DNA from: Misgurnus anguillicaudatus
Taxonomy: Eukaryota; Chordata; Actinopteri; Cypriniformes; Cobitidae
Direction: 5' to 3'
DNA length: 64,000 nt
Assembly: GCF_027580225.2 (NCBI RefSeq)
Contig: NC_073341.2
Coordinates: forward strand, 10,140,001-10,204,000
The translations under genes and the position numbers were made by a program. A model generated the notes under the pieces. It saw only the letters and a list, made by a program, of their open reading frames with translations. It was not told the DNA's origin and searched no databases. How positions within the stretch are numbered: the first letter of the stretch is position 1; the number at the start of each line of letters is the position of its first letter. This document shows positions 50,694 to 62,357 of this stretch, piece after piece.

Positions 50694-50836
50694 ATGTGCA
50701 GACTGTGGAGGATTGTAATTTTGCTTTGTGTTAAATTGGTGTACGTTGCTAATGGAAATACAGGACTTATGCCGGATAGAGGGACTGCAGCCTCATCATG
50801 CTATGGGGGTTTTGACCTCTACTTTGTACTAGACAA
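50694..50836 (+). CDS. antxr1: antxr1-like gene, exon 1
   Basis: First coding exon of an anthrax-toxin-receptor-1-like (TEM8) gene. This is a host type I membrane protein whose extracellular von Willebrand A domain binds collagen and other matrix ligands. The ATG at 50,694 opens a signal peptide (MCRLWRIVILLCVKLVYV). A short linker and SSCYGGFDLYFVLD follow, the start of the A domain. The exon ends after 47 codons plus two bases at a GTAAGT donor, within the lysine codon of the metal-binding D-x-S-x-S motif (D47; the serines come from exon 2). CYGGFDLYF favours ANTXR1 over ANTXR2. The gene is on the same strand as the microseminoprotein genes, and the rest lies beyond the window. Confidence 0.92.
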
Positions 50837-50949
50837 GTAAGTTATACTTTCTCATATATCTTTTCTTACCAATGCACAGTAGATAGTGCCATTGTTTATA
50901 ATTATAAAGTTGCATGCAGTATGTGGGTGCTTAAAACTGTATGTGGGAA

Positions 50950-51203
50950 ATGAGTTTAAGATATGTTTAAGTTTAAGAGTAAGGGCATGCTTATGGTTAT
51001 GGTTTTGAGGTCAGGGTTGGCCATTTGATACCATTTACTTATTATGTAAGTACATGTTGGTGCATTGTAATTAAAGTACTGCCACTTCATTAGTATGTGT
51101 AGATATACTGTTACGATTACACTTAACCATAACCCAACCCTGACCCCAAAACCTAACCCTAACCATGACCTTACTCTTAAACTTAACCATATTTCAAACT
51201 CAT
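50950..51203. repeat. Long inverted repeat in antxr1 intron 1
   Basis: Arms of about 70 bp (ATGAGTTTAAGATATG…GGTCAGGGTTG and the imperfect complement CAACCCTGACCCC…TTTCAAACTCAT) around a spacer of about 115 bp. The right arm contains AACCTAACCCTAACC. Probably a foldback MITE. Confidence 0.8.
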
Positions 51204-51334
51204 TAGCAATACATTTGGTGGATTTTTATGAACATTTGTTATGGATTTTCCATATCAACATGTAGTTTCACAATAAATCCTTGAAGGTATTTAATGTTAG
51301 TAAATAGTTACGGCGAAAAATATAAAGTTTGAGA

Positions 51335-52013
51335 TAGAGGCCGACCGATATATCTGCAGGCCGATATTATCGCCCGATATTAGGCATTTTCCAAACTATC
51401 GGTATCGGCATTCATAATGGCCGATATATTAATATTTTTTTTAAAAAACGGACGAAACAGCCGTCATTAGATTTCCTCACTGTTGGTATTTTTGACAGAG
51501 CGCTCTGAACTAGTAGCTGCTGGTGGGGTCCAGATTTAGGCGTCTAGCCATTGCCTGAGTCAAGTGATCAGCAATTTATATTTTGCTGTTGTTGTTATTT
51601 ATCAGAACTTAACAGAATTTGTCTCCAGTCCTATTCAAAGTTATATTTATAAATCAAGTCTTTTAAAACTGGTAACTTTGATTTGGTTGTTGTTGTCAAA
51701 GGCCTTTACGTTTCATATCTTAAGTTTGTATTTTTATACATTTTATTTATCAGAACTTTAATATATTTTGGTGTTCCTCTGTTCTGTTGTGACAATAAAA
51801 GAAACAAGTTTCTTTTTAAAATGCATTATCATATTATGTTAGTTAAAACTCATAAATAACTACAAATAACTAATGTTAGGGAAATCTGTTTATGTTTTGT
51901 TTGCGCGTTTCTGAAAGAAAAAAAAATTGCCGATATATCGGAATATTGGATTTTAAAACCAACAAACATTTGTATCGGTATCGGCCTTCAAAATCCTTTA
52001 TCGGTCGGCTCTA
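51335..52013. mobile_element. hAT MITE in antxr1 intron 1
   Basis: A 679-bp element with ends TAGAGGCCGACCGATA … TATCGGTCGGCTCTA, subterminal CCGATAT repeats and an 8-bp duplication with one mismatch (GTTTGAGA 51,327-51,334; GTTTGATA 52,014-52,021). A solo end of the same family is at about 18,480. Confidence 0.85.
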
Positions 52014-52021
52014 GTTTGATA

Positions 52022-53050
52022 CTTTCAATTCATGTAGGTGTTCTTACACCTCATCCAAATTCTGTTTAGTTTTATTTTTTAACCGCATATCTGTTGTTTT
52101 GTTGTTAAAAAGCATCACAAATGTATTTGTATGAAATGCTTTACTTCCAACGCAATAACATTCATACTGTAAGTGTGATGTAAGTTTAATTCATAACTAT
52201 CCAAATACTTTTTAGGAGTAGCCAAAGCGTATTGATTTGTGTGCAAAACAAAGAGACATTTAAAATCTTTAAATGTTGTCTTTGCTTTGTTTGATAGTTT
52301 GGCTGGCAACTCACAAGCTTGCTTTAAATTTTGACATACAGTTGAACATTTTTACAACATTACAACTAGACACGGGAAAGCAATTACACACACTTTTTAT
52401 TGTATGTTAATGGGCAGTTAGCTTTGAACATGCATACACATACAGACAGACATGCACCTGGTGTGTTGGACGTATCCTGGATGTGTACCAAAGTTTCCAC
52501 AAATTTTGTTTCTACCAGTTTGAACTTTGCCTCTACTCCCCGCAAAACCTTAAATGTTATTCAAATGTCAGAGAAATGTGTTTTAAGTACAACACAGCTG
52601 TGTTTTCTAGTACATGTAAATAATTTATCCTGGGTTGTCAGAGAGTTAAGCTGTGAATGGGATTGTTATTGCTGGACTGTTTTTTATTGTTTTACTGTGA
52701 CATAGTGTTTACACCATTCCTTTAACTTTTTTTATCGATATTGATGGTTATATAACATACTTCATGGTTCAAGAGAAACGTTTGTTTAAACATAACAATA
52801 TTATTGTCTTGCATATTGGTGCCACAACTGATTTTTTTATCTGCAGCAATGACAAGCTGAATCAAATAGATAGGCCTAACCCTCCAGCTTTCTGGGGTTT
52901 GCATAGTTGTTCATGTCATTCATTCACTGCCTTGCCAAATTCTGGTGCTGAGTACACGTCATTATTTGTACAAATGATGTAAAACATTAATGTGTCCTGA
53001 AGGCATAATGTGGTGACAAAGCAAATTATTGAAACGAGCAGAGACAAACT
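52022..53050. other. antxr1 intron 1, nothing recognised
   Basis: Intronic AT-rich DNA. A 101-codon open frame at 52,400-52,705 has no recognisable domain and no splice context. Confidence 0.4.
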
Positions 53051-53059
53051 CTAGCTTTA

Positions 53060-53107
53060 GGTATATGTCATTTAGCAGCACAAAAGGTTGTGGGTTCAAT
53101 CCCAGGG

Positions 53108-53148
<41 letters not shown>

Positions 53149-53225
53149 TAATAAAATACCTTGTGATGCACTGTAAGTCACTTTGGATAAAAATGTGCCA
53201 AATGCATAAGAGGTAAAAGACATTA
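53060..53225 (+). mobile_element. tRNA-derived SINE with internal CA repeat
   Basis: B-box region GGTTGTGGGTTCAATCCCAG, then a (CA)n tract (53,109-53,144), then the conserved cyprinid SINE tail GCACTGTAAGTCACTTTGGA followed by TAAAAATGTGCCAAATGC. The A box is degenerate. Confidence 0.75.
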
Positions 53226-53314
53226 ATGGTATTTAGGTAGGTAAGTAGGTAAAACAACACTTATCAATACAATTTTGGCACTATTACAGCCAAATGAATT
53301 GCCGAAGTCAGACT

Positions 53315-53823
53315 CAGGGCTGTCACAATTATTAAATAATCATCTCATCGCGATTGTTTGACCTCATCGCAATGATTTCAGATCACCACAATGATTGCAC
53401 ATCTCTCTAAAAAACACAAGGGGGAGCTGCAGGAATTGATTTTTTTTGTAGTCCAGTGTGGTCCAGTACTAATATGACCTTAGTAGGATTGGCTGCTATT
53501 TAAGGCCTGTTCTGGTATAGTCAGTTTATTTTGATTGCTTTTTTATTTATTAGTTTTTTTTTCCAGAAACTTTATTGTGCTTATTTTTAATCAAGCATTT
53601 TTTGTTTTTGAAAGATATTTTCATTAAATAATTACTTTAAAATATGTGTTATGTGTATTAATATTTACTGTCAGCCAGGTAAACCTTGCAAAATATTTAA
53701 TATAAATAATCACAACAATGTGCAAAAAAATGTTAATGAACAAAAAAAACGAATTAATCGTCATTATGGTGACAATTTATTAGACAATTAACCGCCAGCA
53801 AAATTTTATAATCGTGACAGCCC
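53315..53823. mobile_element. hAT-like MITE
   Basis: Ends CAGGGCTGTCACAATTATTA and ATAATCGTGACAGCCC, about 509 bp, AT-rich. ACTCA occurs on both borders, but the 8-bp duplication is not clean. Confidence 0.7.
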
Positions 53824-54467
53824 AACTCATTTCAGCAAAAAAATCTGACTCTTAATGGATTCTGCCCACAAAGCGGATTTGAGGTGAAAGTATTTGAAAA
53901 ACATATAATACGTGCCGAGAGCATTTTTGCCGTTTAGCTGCTTTTGCATCAGAGCTCTTCAATTGTTCGTGACACCAAGTATTACACATGAATTGTTAGT
54001 GAATTAGATGCAGAAATATTGCATGCAAAGTGACAGGCTAGTTACCCACCATGTAGTATAAGTCTAAAATATTTAATTGAACAAATGTTATTATGAACCA
54101 GTGCCCACCATGAAGTGTGTGTGATGTTTAACAAGCAGATTTTGTCAGCATGGATCAATAGATCAGAATGCCAGATGACTTGAGTATGAGTTGTGGGAAA
54201 ATCAGCCGTTTGGATGTTCTTCTTATGGGCCATCACTGTGGCTTCACTTTATAGCTGTGGGTTTGGTGTTTGGTCAGAAGGGTCTGTGAAGGCTATTTAC
54301 TCTTTTCCTCTCCATTCATACAACTTAAGCTCTTTTGCAGAACGCAACAAGAGAAATGTTAAGAAAAAGGCACATGTGTTATGAGACTTTAAATATAATT
54401 CAAAACACTCATGAAGAGCAAGGCCTGCAGTCAAAGGCTATTGTCACTGCTGTTTTGCTCTTTTTAA

Positions 54468-54712
54468 AGGAACAGTATGTAAGAAATGTATATCAATTAA
54501 TCATAAAATGGCCCTGATATGTCAGTAGACATTAAGAAATCATGTTAATTTCAAATACTTATATCACTGACAACAGTGGTCCGGCTAAGATATTGTAAAT
54601 TAAAAATTGGAGTTGCAGCCCTCAACTGATGTTTATGTTGTCATGTTGTGTATTAGCCACCAATTGTGTGATTGCAGTACCAGTTTTGGCCACAATCCTA
54701 CATAATGTTTCT
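54468..54712. mobile_element. TTAA MITE in antxr1 intron 1
   Basis: A 245-bp element with ends AGGAACAGTATGTAAGAAAT and CCTACATAATGTTTCT and TTAA on both sides (54,464-54,467 and 54,713-54,716). It fits the piggyBac-type target. Confidence 0.8.
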
Positions 54713-55035
54713 TTAAATGTCTTATTACATATTTATAACACAGTAATAGAGTAACCGTTTTCATTTTGCTGATAATTTTGAGTTTCTTGCTAAAAGCACA
54801 TGAAATTATGAAAGTTATTGTGGATCAATGTCCACATTTATGGTACACTAAAATTAATACTTTAATCTTATTGGTCAATCATAGCATTTTAATGTCAAAT
54901 ATTTTGGTATGATGATTGCCAAACTGTATATTTGACTCTAGTCCCATGCAAGGCAACTGGTTTCCTATATACTTGTGATAGTCTCTCCTCATATATCTCT
55001 CTTCTTTTTTGTTGTCAAATAAAAGTTCGATTACA

Positions 55036-55330
55036 TTGACATTTATTCATTAAAGAAATAGTTCAACCCAAAATGAAAACAAACGCATATTTATGCACCT
55101 TCAATCAATCCTGCATGTTTATGACCTCTTTTAGCCAAAGACAGTTGGAGTTATATAAAATAATATCCTGACTTTTCAGCTTATAATGGTACTGAATCTT
55201 AAAGCTCCCAAAAATGCATCCATATATCAAAAATGAATTCATACAATTATTAAATGTCTTCTGAGGTGAAGCGTTGGGTGTTTGTCAGGAAACTTTTATA
55301 TTTTAAAGTTACGGTTGTACACGTACTGAC
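55036..55330. repeat. Fish interspersed repeat (AAATAGTTCAACCCAAAATG)
   Basis: It begins TTAAAGAAATAGTTCAACCC and continues with TGCACCTTCAATC and CATGTTTATGACCTCTTTTA, a layout common to many fish DNA-element copies. No right end is found. Confidence 0.5.
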
Positions 55331-55949
55331 AAGAGAGTTCAGAGTTGAGGTCAGATAGAAGGATGATCTTTAACGCTGGATTTCCACCGACTGCGGAACG
55401 GCTGCGGATCAATCGGTTTCCATTCAAGTCAATGTGTGTATTTCCAATGACTGCGCTTCAAATCCGTAACAGCTCCAGCCATCCGCAGCCCTCCGGAATA
55501 AATCTGGGCCTGGGCCGGTCCAGCAAAACGTTATAATTTAACGTCATAATGGGCGGAGACAGAAGTAGATATCGCGCAATCATCACGTGAATTTGTGAGA
55601 CCTCGTCACTTCAGCACGCAGTCGCTCTGCAACAAATTCGGAACTATTTAGGTAAAGGCATCTACGGAAACAAACAGATCAGTGTGGTAAATTGAAATAT
55701 AATTTTGATAACGTCAAATCTCATTGGTTCTTATTTCTCATTGGTGTTTTGTCATGACTCACGTGTCATCATTATGAATATCCCACCATATATGCATTCA
55801 TCTGTATGTTCATATGTATATGTGACATATTATTTGCTAAATTAGCTAAAAATATTAATTGTTCTCTCTCACAAACATATTGATTATTTTATATGATAAA
55901 TGTATGGTGCTTTGCCATGTTGGTAAGATGATAACATTTTAGACTAAAC

Positions 55950-56290
55950 TATACCCTAAAAAATTCTGGTTCGGGTCAAAATGGACTAACACAGATGCTG
56001 GGTTATATTTGACCAAATAATGGGTTAAAACAACCCAGCAGCGTAGGTTAAATTACAATTGGTCAGAGCCAATAGTGTTTTGGACAGTGCTCCAACATAT
56101 GGTGCAGATGCATCCTTGGTTGAGGGTCCTTTGCAGATCCCATACCCCTCACTCCACCTTGTACTTTTCTGTTGTCTCCTTAAATACTTTCTATAAAATG
56201 AAGACAAAACCTGTTGGGTTGGGTCTGTCTCTTTTTGATCCAACGCTGGGTCAAACTAACTGGAAAAAACCCAGAGTATACTTTTTAAAG
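55950..56290. repeat. Degenerate CCCTAAAAAATTCTGG / TGGGTT foldback
   Basis: Left part with CTATACCCTAAAAAATTCTG, GGGTCAAAATGG, TGCTGGGTTA and AACAACCCAGCA; right part with CAACGCTGGGTCAAACTAAC and AAAAACCCAGAGTATAC. Resembles an old relative of 40,653-40,906. Confidence 0.5.
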
Positions 56291-57170
56291 TTAACCTTAA
56301 AGTAAGAAAATAAAATATATATAACGTTCATGTTCTGTATTTATTCATTATTAAGTAACATAGCTGTGTAAAATAGCTATAAAATAGGCTTGATCTAAGC
56401 ATATATACATGCTGTCAGGATCATGATCAATCTGCTGGGATTTATTTTCCCATAATGGTTGTCTGACGTAAAATGTGAATGTTAAATGTAACGTGAAACA
56501 TAATTTGTCCGAGTTAATAGATGCCGAGCTAACCTCAGTTGTTTCAAGTCAAACTGAGTGAAATGCCCTCGTTGAACTCTTTCAGCTGTTAGATGTGGTT
56601 GGCGGGCGGAGTTTCTCATCCATTCCCAAGAATGATCCGAACCTTTGAGTTGAGGAGAAAATGAATAATGTGACAATCCTGTCCAATTTCATTAAAAATG
56701 ATGAGTTGGGCAGAACTATAGTTCATTAAGAGCTGTATAAATGAATCCGTTTTACACAGATTCACAAACACACGCATACGGTTCGCCTTGTAAAACCCTT
56801 TCCCCATCAGCTCCAGATGTTCCAATCCCTTCCCCTGCTCTGGCAACTAAATCTGCTGAGAGTCTTGGATCTTACTAACAATGGAAAAACAGGGATAAAG
56901 GCAGAGAGAAATCGAGAGATGGAAAAGGGGAGGACAGACGCTCTGCGTAGCATAGCAAATATTTTTGCCACATTATCTTCCATTATTTCATTGCAATTAA
57001 TAACACTAAAGTCATTATGAGGTACTTGGAGTATCATTTTCATTGGGCTCAGAAGCAAAGACCACATGAGGCATATCTTAAATGTCTGAAAATCAAACCA
57101 AGTAAGGTTAAGACTCGCCCACTACAAACAAGCTCTTAAGCCCAGAATATAAATGCAATGACTCTCACCA
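56291..57170. other. antxr1 intron 1, nothing recognised
   Basis: Intronic sequence without a recognisable repeat or exon. Open frames of 64-86 codons on both strands show no domain. Confidence 0.4.
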
Positions 57171-57588
57171 CAGGTTCACACCAGACGCGTTTGAGGCGTC
57201 AAAATTGCGCGTACCGCGCCTAGTTTGCCGCTTGAACAGTTTCAGTTTACTCGCTTCATTCGCATGTGAAAGCCGCACGTGAAATTCTAGTCATCAAGAC
57301 ATTCACGTGGAAATTCGCGTCATGGGAGGGGCTTCTGCGATTCCTGTAATCACATCACTACTAGAGCAAGCTCCTGATTTGTTAACGCGTTTTTCCAAAG
57401 TTCTAATTTTTCAACTCGCACGTTTGCCACAGCAACGCTCAATTCACACGAACTAGATGCGCGAATGAGGTGGAATGGCATCTACCGCGCCGCGCTGAAC
57501 ACCTCATTCGCGCCGCGAGACCTCCAGACGCGAGTCAACGCGTCTTCAAATTGACTTAATCGCCTCTACCGCAGCTGGTGTGAACATG
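57171..57588. mobile_element. MITE with GGTTCACACCAG ends
   Basis: Left CAGGTTCACACCAGACGCG; right CCGCAGCTGGTGTGAACATG. It is about 418 bp and CpG-rich compared with the intron, with repeated GCG-containing motifs. Target duplication not resolved. Confidence 0.65.
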
Positions 57589-57678
57589 CTAAATTCTTTG
57601 TATATAATATTCAAAAGTGCACATTTAAGAGATGCACAAGCGGTTTGAAATAGGTTTGATGGTACAGTATTGTACTGT

Positions 57679-57970
57679 ACACTGTAAAAAATGCTGTAGT
57701 TCTGCAGCTGTTTGCCAGTAACTTACTGTAGATTTAAATGTATGTTATTTACTGGCAACAGTTTGTTTAAAGTTAAATGGACATTAAACATTACCTAGTC
57801 TTTTTCTTTACAGAATAAAACTATACAATAACAGCTTCATGCAAAGCATTCTGGGAAAGTAAAACAGTTTTTTACTTTCAGATGTTGGTTCCCAGAATGC
57901 TTTGCATGAGGTTGTTATTTTAGTTTTATTCTGTAAAGATAAAGACTTGGTAATGTTTAATGTTCATTTA
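57679..57970. mobile_element. Foldback element with about 82-bp arms
   Basis: It begins CACTGTAAAAAATGCTGTAG. Arms 57,775-57,856 and 57,890-57,969 are near-perfect inverted repeats (TTCATGCAAAGCATTCTGGG and its complement), with a 33-bp spacer. It directly abuts the next element. Confidence 0.8.
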
Positions 57971-57971
57971 A

Positions 57972-58801
57972 AGGGGACATTTCCCAAACTTTTTTTATTC
58001 TTTCCCCGCCATTGACGAGTTATCTCGTCAATTAAAAGAAAACATTTGCATAAAAAGTGTTCCTTATGAACTTATCCAATTTATGAAAAAACTGAAGCCA
58101 AAACATATTCACTAGTTTTAAACTCTGTGTATGTTTTGATAATTGTTCTGAATCTGAAAATTCCTTCACAAAAATGCTATTATTTCAGCTTTTTGCTAAA
58201 TAATGTGTTACATTTTTTTAAAAGAAAAAATACCCATATTTTGTGAAACTTTTGTGAAAATCACAAAACATGCTGGCAGGCAACTTTTAAAAAAATGGTT
58301 GACGGGAAATTAGTTAAGATGTAAAATAAATCTTTGGGGTCCCCAAAGTACGTGAATGAAGTTTAAGCTCAAAATATAGATCATTTACTATAGCATGTTA
58401 AAATTGCCGCTTTGTAGATGTGATCAAAAATGTGTCATTTTACGTGTGTCCTTTAAAATGCAAATGAGCTGATGAAATGCAAATAATGGTGGTTTGTTAA
58501 AATTGAAACTCAAATGTGTTGTTAATTTTCTTTGTTTCTCTCTCTCTTTCTTTCTGCACTAAATGGCAGTGCCATGGTTGGATAGTGCAGATTAAGGGTC
58601 AGTATTATTATAATAAGATCCCCTTCTTACATCACAAGGGGAGCCAATTTTGAATTATCTATTTTTTCATGTTCTTGCAGAGAACAGTTTACCAAAACTA
58701 AGTTACTGAGTTGATGTTTATCACATTTTCTAGGTTGATAGAAGCAATGGAGACCCAATTATAGCACTTAAACATAGTCAGATTTTTATGATATGTCCCC
58801 T
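57972..58801. mobile_element. TTAA element with AGGGGACAT ends, carrying a nested repeat
   Basis: Ends AGGGGACATTTCCC / ATGTCCCCT, with TTAA on the left (57,968-57,971) and TTAC on the right (one change). It matches 12,688-13,949 in internal passages (AAATAAATCTTTG, AGCTCA). A second repeat (CCCCGCCATTGACGAGTTAT… to about 58,318) interrupts its left part. Confidence 0.7.
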
Positions 58802-58884
58802 TTACATTTGGACAAACCGTTGCCAGTAATGCTGTAATGTCTACAGAAATCTTTATCAGTGTATGTATGGCGTTTCTTGCAAAG

Positions 58885-58990
58885 ACATTTACATTTACAC
58901 ATTTGGCAGATTCTTTTATCCAAACCAACATACAGTGCATTACAAGGTATGCATTTGTATAAACCCATGACTTACAGTATTTGTCATACA
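58885..58990 (-). mobile_element. SINE 3' tail fragment
   Basis: On the minus strand: TGTATGTTGGTTTGGATAAA, then AGAATCTGCCAAATG and TAAATGTAAATG, the same tail type as the SINE at 53,060-53,225. The tRNA-like head is missing. Confidence 0.6.
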
Positions 58991-59672
58991 GGAGCACAAT
59001 CATCTGCATGTAATTTTATTTAAATTATATAGTTTAACAACTAAGTAATTACGTAATTTCAACTACATTTTGTCAACGGCCATAGCTCTGTACTACTCAT
59101 TGAATTACTAAATATTTACATCTGGCACAGTTACAACTACATCAGAATGCATTCAGGAGGTCATGATTACTGGCAATAGAAAACATTACCCAGCATAATG
59201 ACATCATGATTATTATTATTATCAACATGTGGTTTTCATTCAAATCTAAAACATACCATCATTCCAACAAGTTTAACAGAGGATTATGTTATAAAGCAGA
59301 ATACTAGTTATAAAAGATAAACAGGGTACTATGAGAGCATTTGAAATGTTATGCACGCAGTGCTGGTCTATGGTCTAATGTGCTACAATGCATATCAATA
59401 AGAAGCCAGACTGACAGATATCTTTTGGCTTTAAAAGTAAATGAAACATTACAGTTGGCATTGAGCTGACTCAGACAGCTGTGCTGGGGAGATGCTGTGG
59501 ATACTTGATCAATTTCCCTCTAAGGAGGATGAAAATGTCATTTTTTCAGCTGCTGTTTAAAGAAAAGTTCTCACGCAGCTGTAAATCTTTGGCACTTCTC
59601 AGCCTGTGACTCTTTATTGCCCCCTTGATGTCTGACTGTACGCATCTATTATGTGTCTGTTTCCTCACGCAG
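58991..59672. other. End of antxr1 intron 1
   Basis: Intronic DNA without a recognised repeat. It ends with a pyrimidine-rich acceptor (GTTTCCTCACGCAG). Confidence 0.5.
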
Positions 59673-59744
59673 ATCTGGAAGTGTGCAGCATCACTGGAAC
59701 GAAATATATACTTTTGTGGAACATCTTGCCTATAAGTTCATAAG
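59673..59744 (+). CDS. antxr1: antxr1-like gene, exon 2
   Basis: A 72-bp exon, phase 2 in and phase 2 out. It completes the split lysine codon and adds SGSVQHHWNEIYTFVEHLAYKFI. S49 and S51 complete the metal-binding D-x-S-x-S started in exon 1. The HHWNEIY block and the exon length match ANTXR1. It is bounded by CAG and GTAACA. Confidence 0.93.
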
Positions 59745-59918
59745 GTAACAAACACACATGGTCTCCCTTGCATATTACTGTATACATGGTGAAATTCTCC
59801 ACGTGTAATTAAAAAATACACAATTTCAGTCAAGCATGTTTATATCTGATATTTGCATTTGGTAAAGTGAAATAATTTTTCATGTCAGACTAATGTACGT
59901 GTTTATTTTTGCATATAG

Positions 59919-59990
59919 TCCTCAGCTCCGGATGTCCTTCATTGTTTTCTCTGATCAGGGCAAGGTTTTGATGCGGCTCACAGAAGACAG
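59919..59990 (+). CDS. antxr1: antxr1-like gene, exon 3
   Basis: A 72-bp exon in the same phase. It completes the split serine codon and encodes SPQLRMSFIVFSDQGKVLMRLTEDR, a beta strand and loop of the von Willebrand A domain. Bounded by TATAG and GTAAGT. No later exon is found in the remaining 4 kb, so intron 3 extends past the right edge. Confidence 0.93.
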
Positions 59991-60180
59991 GTAAGTAAAT
60001 AATCATTTAATCTCTTATGCCGATTATGCTTAATAAACCGATAATGTGTGGGGTCATGTAAATGCGTAAAATGTTTTTTTTTTTTTTTTGAGGAAAGCTC
60101 AAAGCGGTGCAAGCAAAAACCGATCGGCACAGGTCGTTTTTTGCTCATTACACCGATTTCGCATTGCATGTAAACACCTT

Positions 60181-62357
60181 GGCTGCATCCGAAACTGCAT
60201 ACTTTCATACTATAAGTAGGCAAAACGCAGTAGGTGAGGCAAGTAGTGTGTCCGTGCCGGAGCTCGCCCTGCTGAGTGGCAAAACATTCAACAAAATGGC
60301 TGGTTTTCATAGCGACTGCTGCGTAAAACCCCAGTAAAACTGACTATTATCAGCTTAAATTGAATTTAGTGGCCCTAACATTAACCCTAACAACTTGCCA
60401 AACAACCAGTAGTCTGTAGACATTGGCATATGCCAGACATTGGTTTTCCTGACATATAAGTTTGTCTTGCCTAACACTATTATAAACCATTCCACCTTTG
60501 TAAAACACAAGGCTCATCATAATGGATGTTTTTTATGAAGTCCCTCGACAAAACTTTGCAATTACACAGAATAAGAGTATTCATTTATGTGTATTTCATG
60601 TATTTTTATAGGATTTTTATCCCAAAATTATACATAACTGACATATGGCTACTGCTACTGATTTACTTCTCCTTTGAGTGGCAAAACATTCAACAAAATG
60701 GCTGGCTGTCCTAGCGGCGGCCGCGAAAATGTCAGTATAACTGACAATTATCAGCAAAAAATAAATTTAGTTGCACTTGATAGTGACCCTAACAACTTGT
60801 CAACCCACCTGTGGTCTGTAGACGTTGGCATGGACGATCCATTTACTTCTTCTTTCAGTGTTACTTGGCAGTTTGTTGAACGATAGCTCTACGAATTCTT
60901 GTTAATCTGTCGCAAAACACCTTTTTCCCAATTAGACGCGTTTTTTCCGTGTTTCTGCTGATTTCACTCACATATTCTGCCACTCTGTCTTTTGCCACTC
61001 AGTGGGCATAACCACAGTAACTTTACCCGAGGTGATGTCACGTGCATACCCTCTATTCATAGGCTGAGTCCGAAAGCTTAGGCAGCTGACTTGTTGCCTC
61101 GCTGCCGCATGAAGCAATCACTTCGGAGGCAGCTCTGGGAAACGCATTAGGACAGCAATGGGCAGCAAAATATAATTCTGTTTGAAATATAAACAGAGAG
61201 CACCTTAACCAATCGCATATTTGAAAACTACAATACTAATTTCTTGCTTGAATGCAATTAAAAGGTGGAAAAGTGATAATATAACTTTATTTAAACTAAA
61301 TTTGTGCTCAAGACGCTTTCTTGGCCCCCATTTTATTTTTTCGATTTTGACCAAGCTTGACCAATCACATTCCCCGTGCACGCACACACATAGAATTGTG
61401 GGACGGGACAATGAAGGTATCTTAGGAAACAGGAAGTAAACCTAACATTGGATTCTGACTTGCCTTGGATTCAAGCATTCAAACAATAGTATTCGAAAAA
61501 CAGCAGGCAAAAAGTACCTGGATAATTTACTTCTTACGGTAAGATCTCGAAGTGTTAATTCGATGGACACTTTGCTATCCCATGATCCCACAGAAGAGGA
61601 GTTATCCAATGAAGAAGAAGACGGGGGGCGTTGTTTTATTCAAAAATGTCCAAAAGCGGTAACACGGCTCTATTCAAATGCAAACACATATATTAAACAG
61701 CTTTCCCTTGTGTTTAAATTGCGCTTGTTTAACGTCATTCCAGTTAAAGGTGCTCTAAGCGAATTCAAGCGTTTTAGACCATAACATATTTCTTGTTACA
61801 TACAGCAAACATCTCCTCACTATCTGCTTGCTGCCTGTCCGCTGATCAAACTGTAAAAAAACGTGATCTCTGTAGACAGCCCAGGCTCCACAAACTGCAA
61901 TAAAAACAAAGTGGCCAAACCTACCACCAGAAACCATAACAAAGAGTTCCAACCAATAAACGACAAAAAGGATTTGGGAGTGGGGGTTGGGCGCGTTCAT
62001 GAAAGCACGGAAGGGAGAGGGAGGGGGAGGAGTTAGCCACGCTCCGTTTGTTAGAAAACAGTTCAAACATCAACAAAAAGTGACGTCGCACAGATTCGCT
62101 TAAAGCGCCTTTAACGACTAATTTGTTGTTATGACGATGTATGTTACATAATGTATCAACACGGCGGATGTAGTACGTCCGCATTCATTTATACAATCCT
62201 TGTTCATACTAAATAGTACAGGGACGGGCAGCTTTGGTCCTGGCGGGCCGGTGTCCCTTAGTTGGAGCTAAAGTCTGCAGGACACCGGCCCTCCAGGACC
62301 GAAGTTGCCCGTCCCTGATAGTACCTACTGTCACATTATGTGATTTCGGACACAACC
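60181..62357. mobile_element. Element with GGYTGYRTCCGAAA ends and CTT duplication
   Basis: Ends GGCTGCATCCGAAA and TTTCGGACACAACC are inverted repeats. CTT stands on both sides (60,178-60,180 and 62,358-62,360), while the uninterrupted family copy at about 24,890 has it once. A 3-bp duplication suggests a PIF/Harbinger-type element. Internally there is a repeated GTGGCAAAACATTCAACAAA (60,277 and 60,678) and further nested pieces. No transposase seen. Confidence 0.7.
62219..62317. mobile_element. 99-bp palindromic MITE
   Basis: Starts CAGGGACGGGCAGCTTTGG and ends GTTGCCCGTCCCTG, almost fully self-complementary with GGACACCGGCC inside. ATAGTA is duplicated at both sides (62,213-62,218 and 62,318-62,323). 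Confidence 0.85.

Noticed and set aside
52400..52705. 101-codon frame in antxr1 intron 1
   Set aside because: No recognised domain and no flanking splice signals consistent with antxr1 phase.
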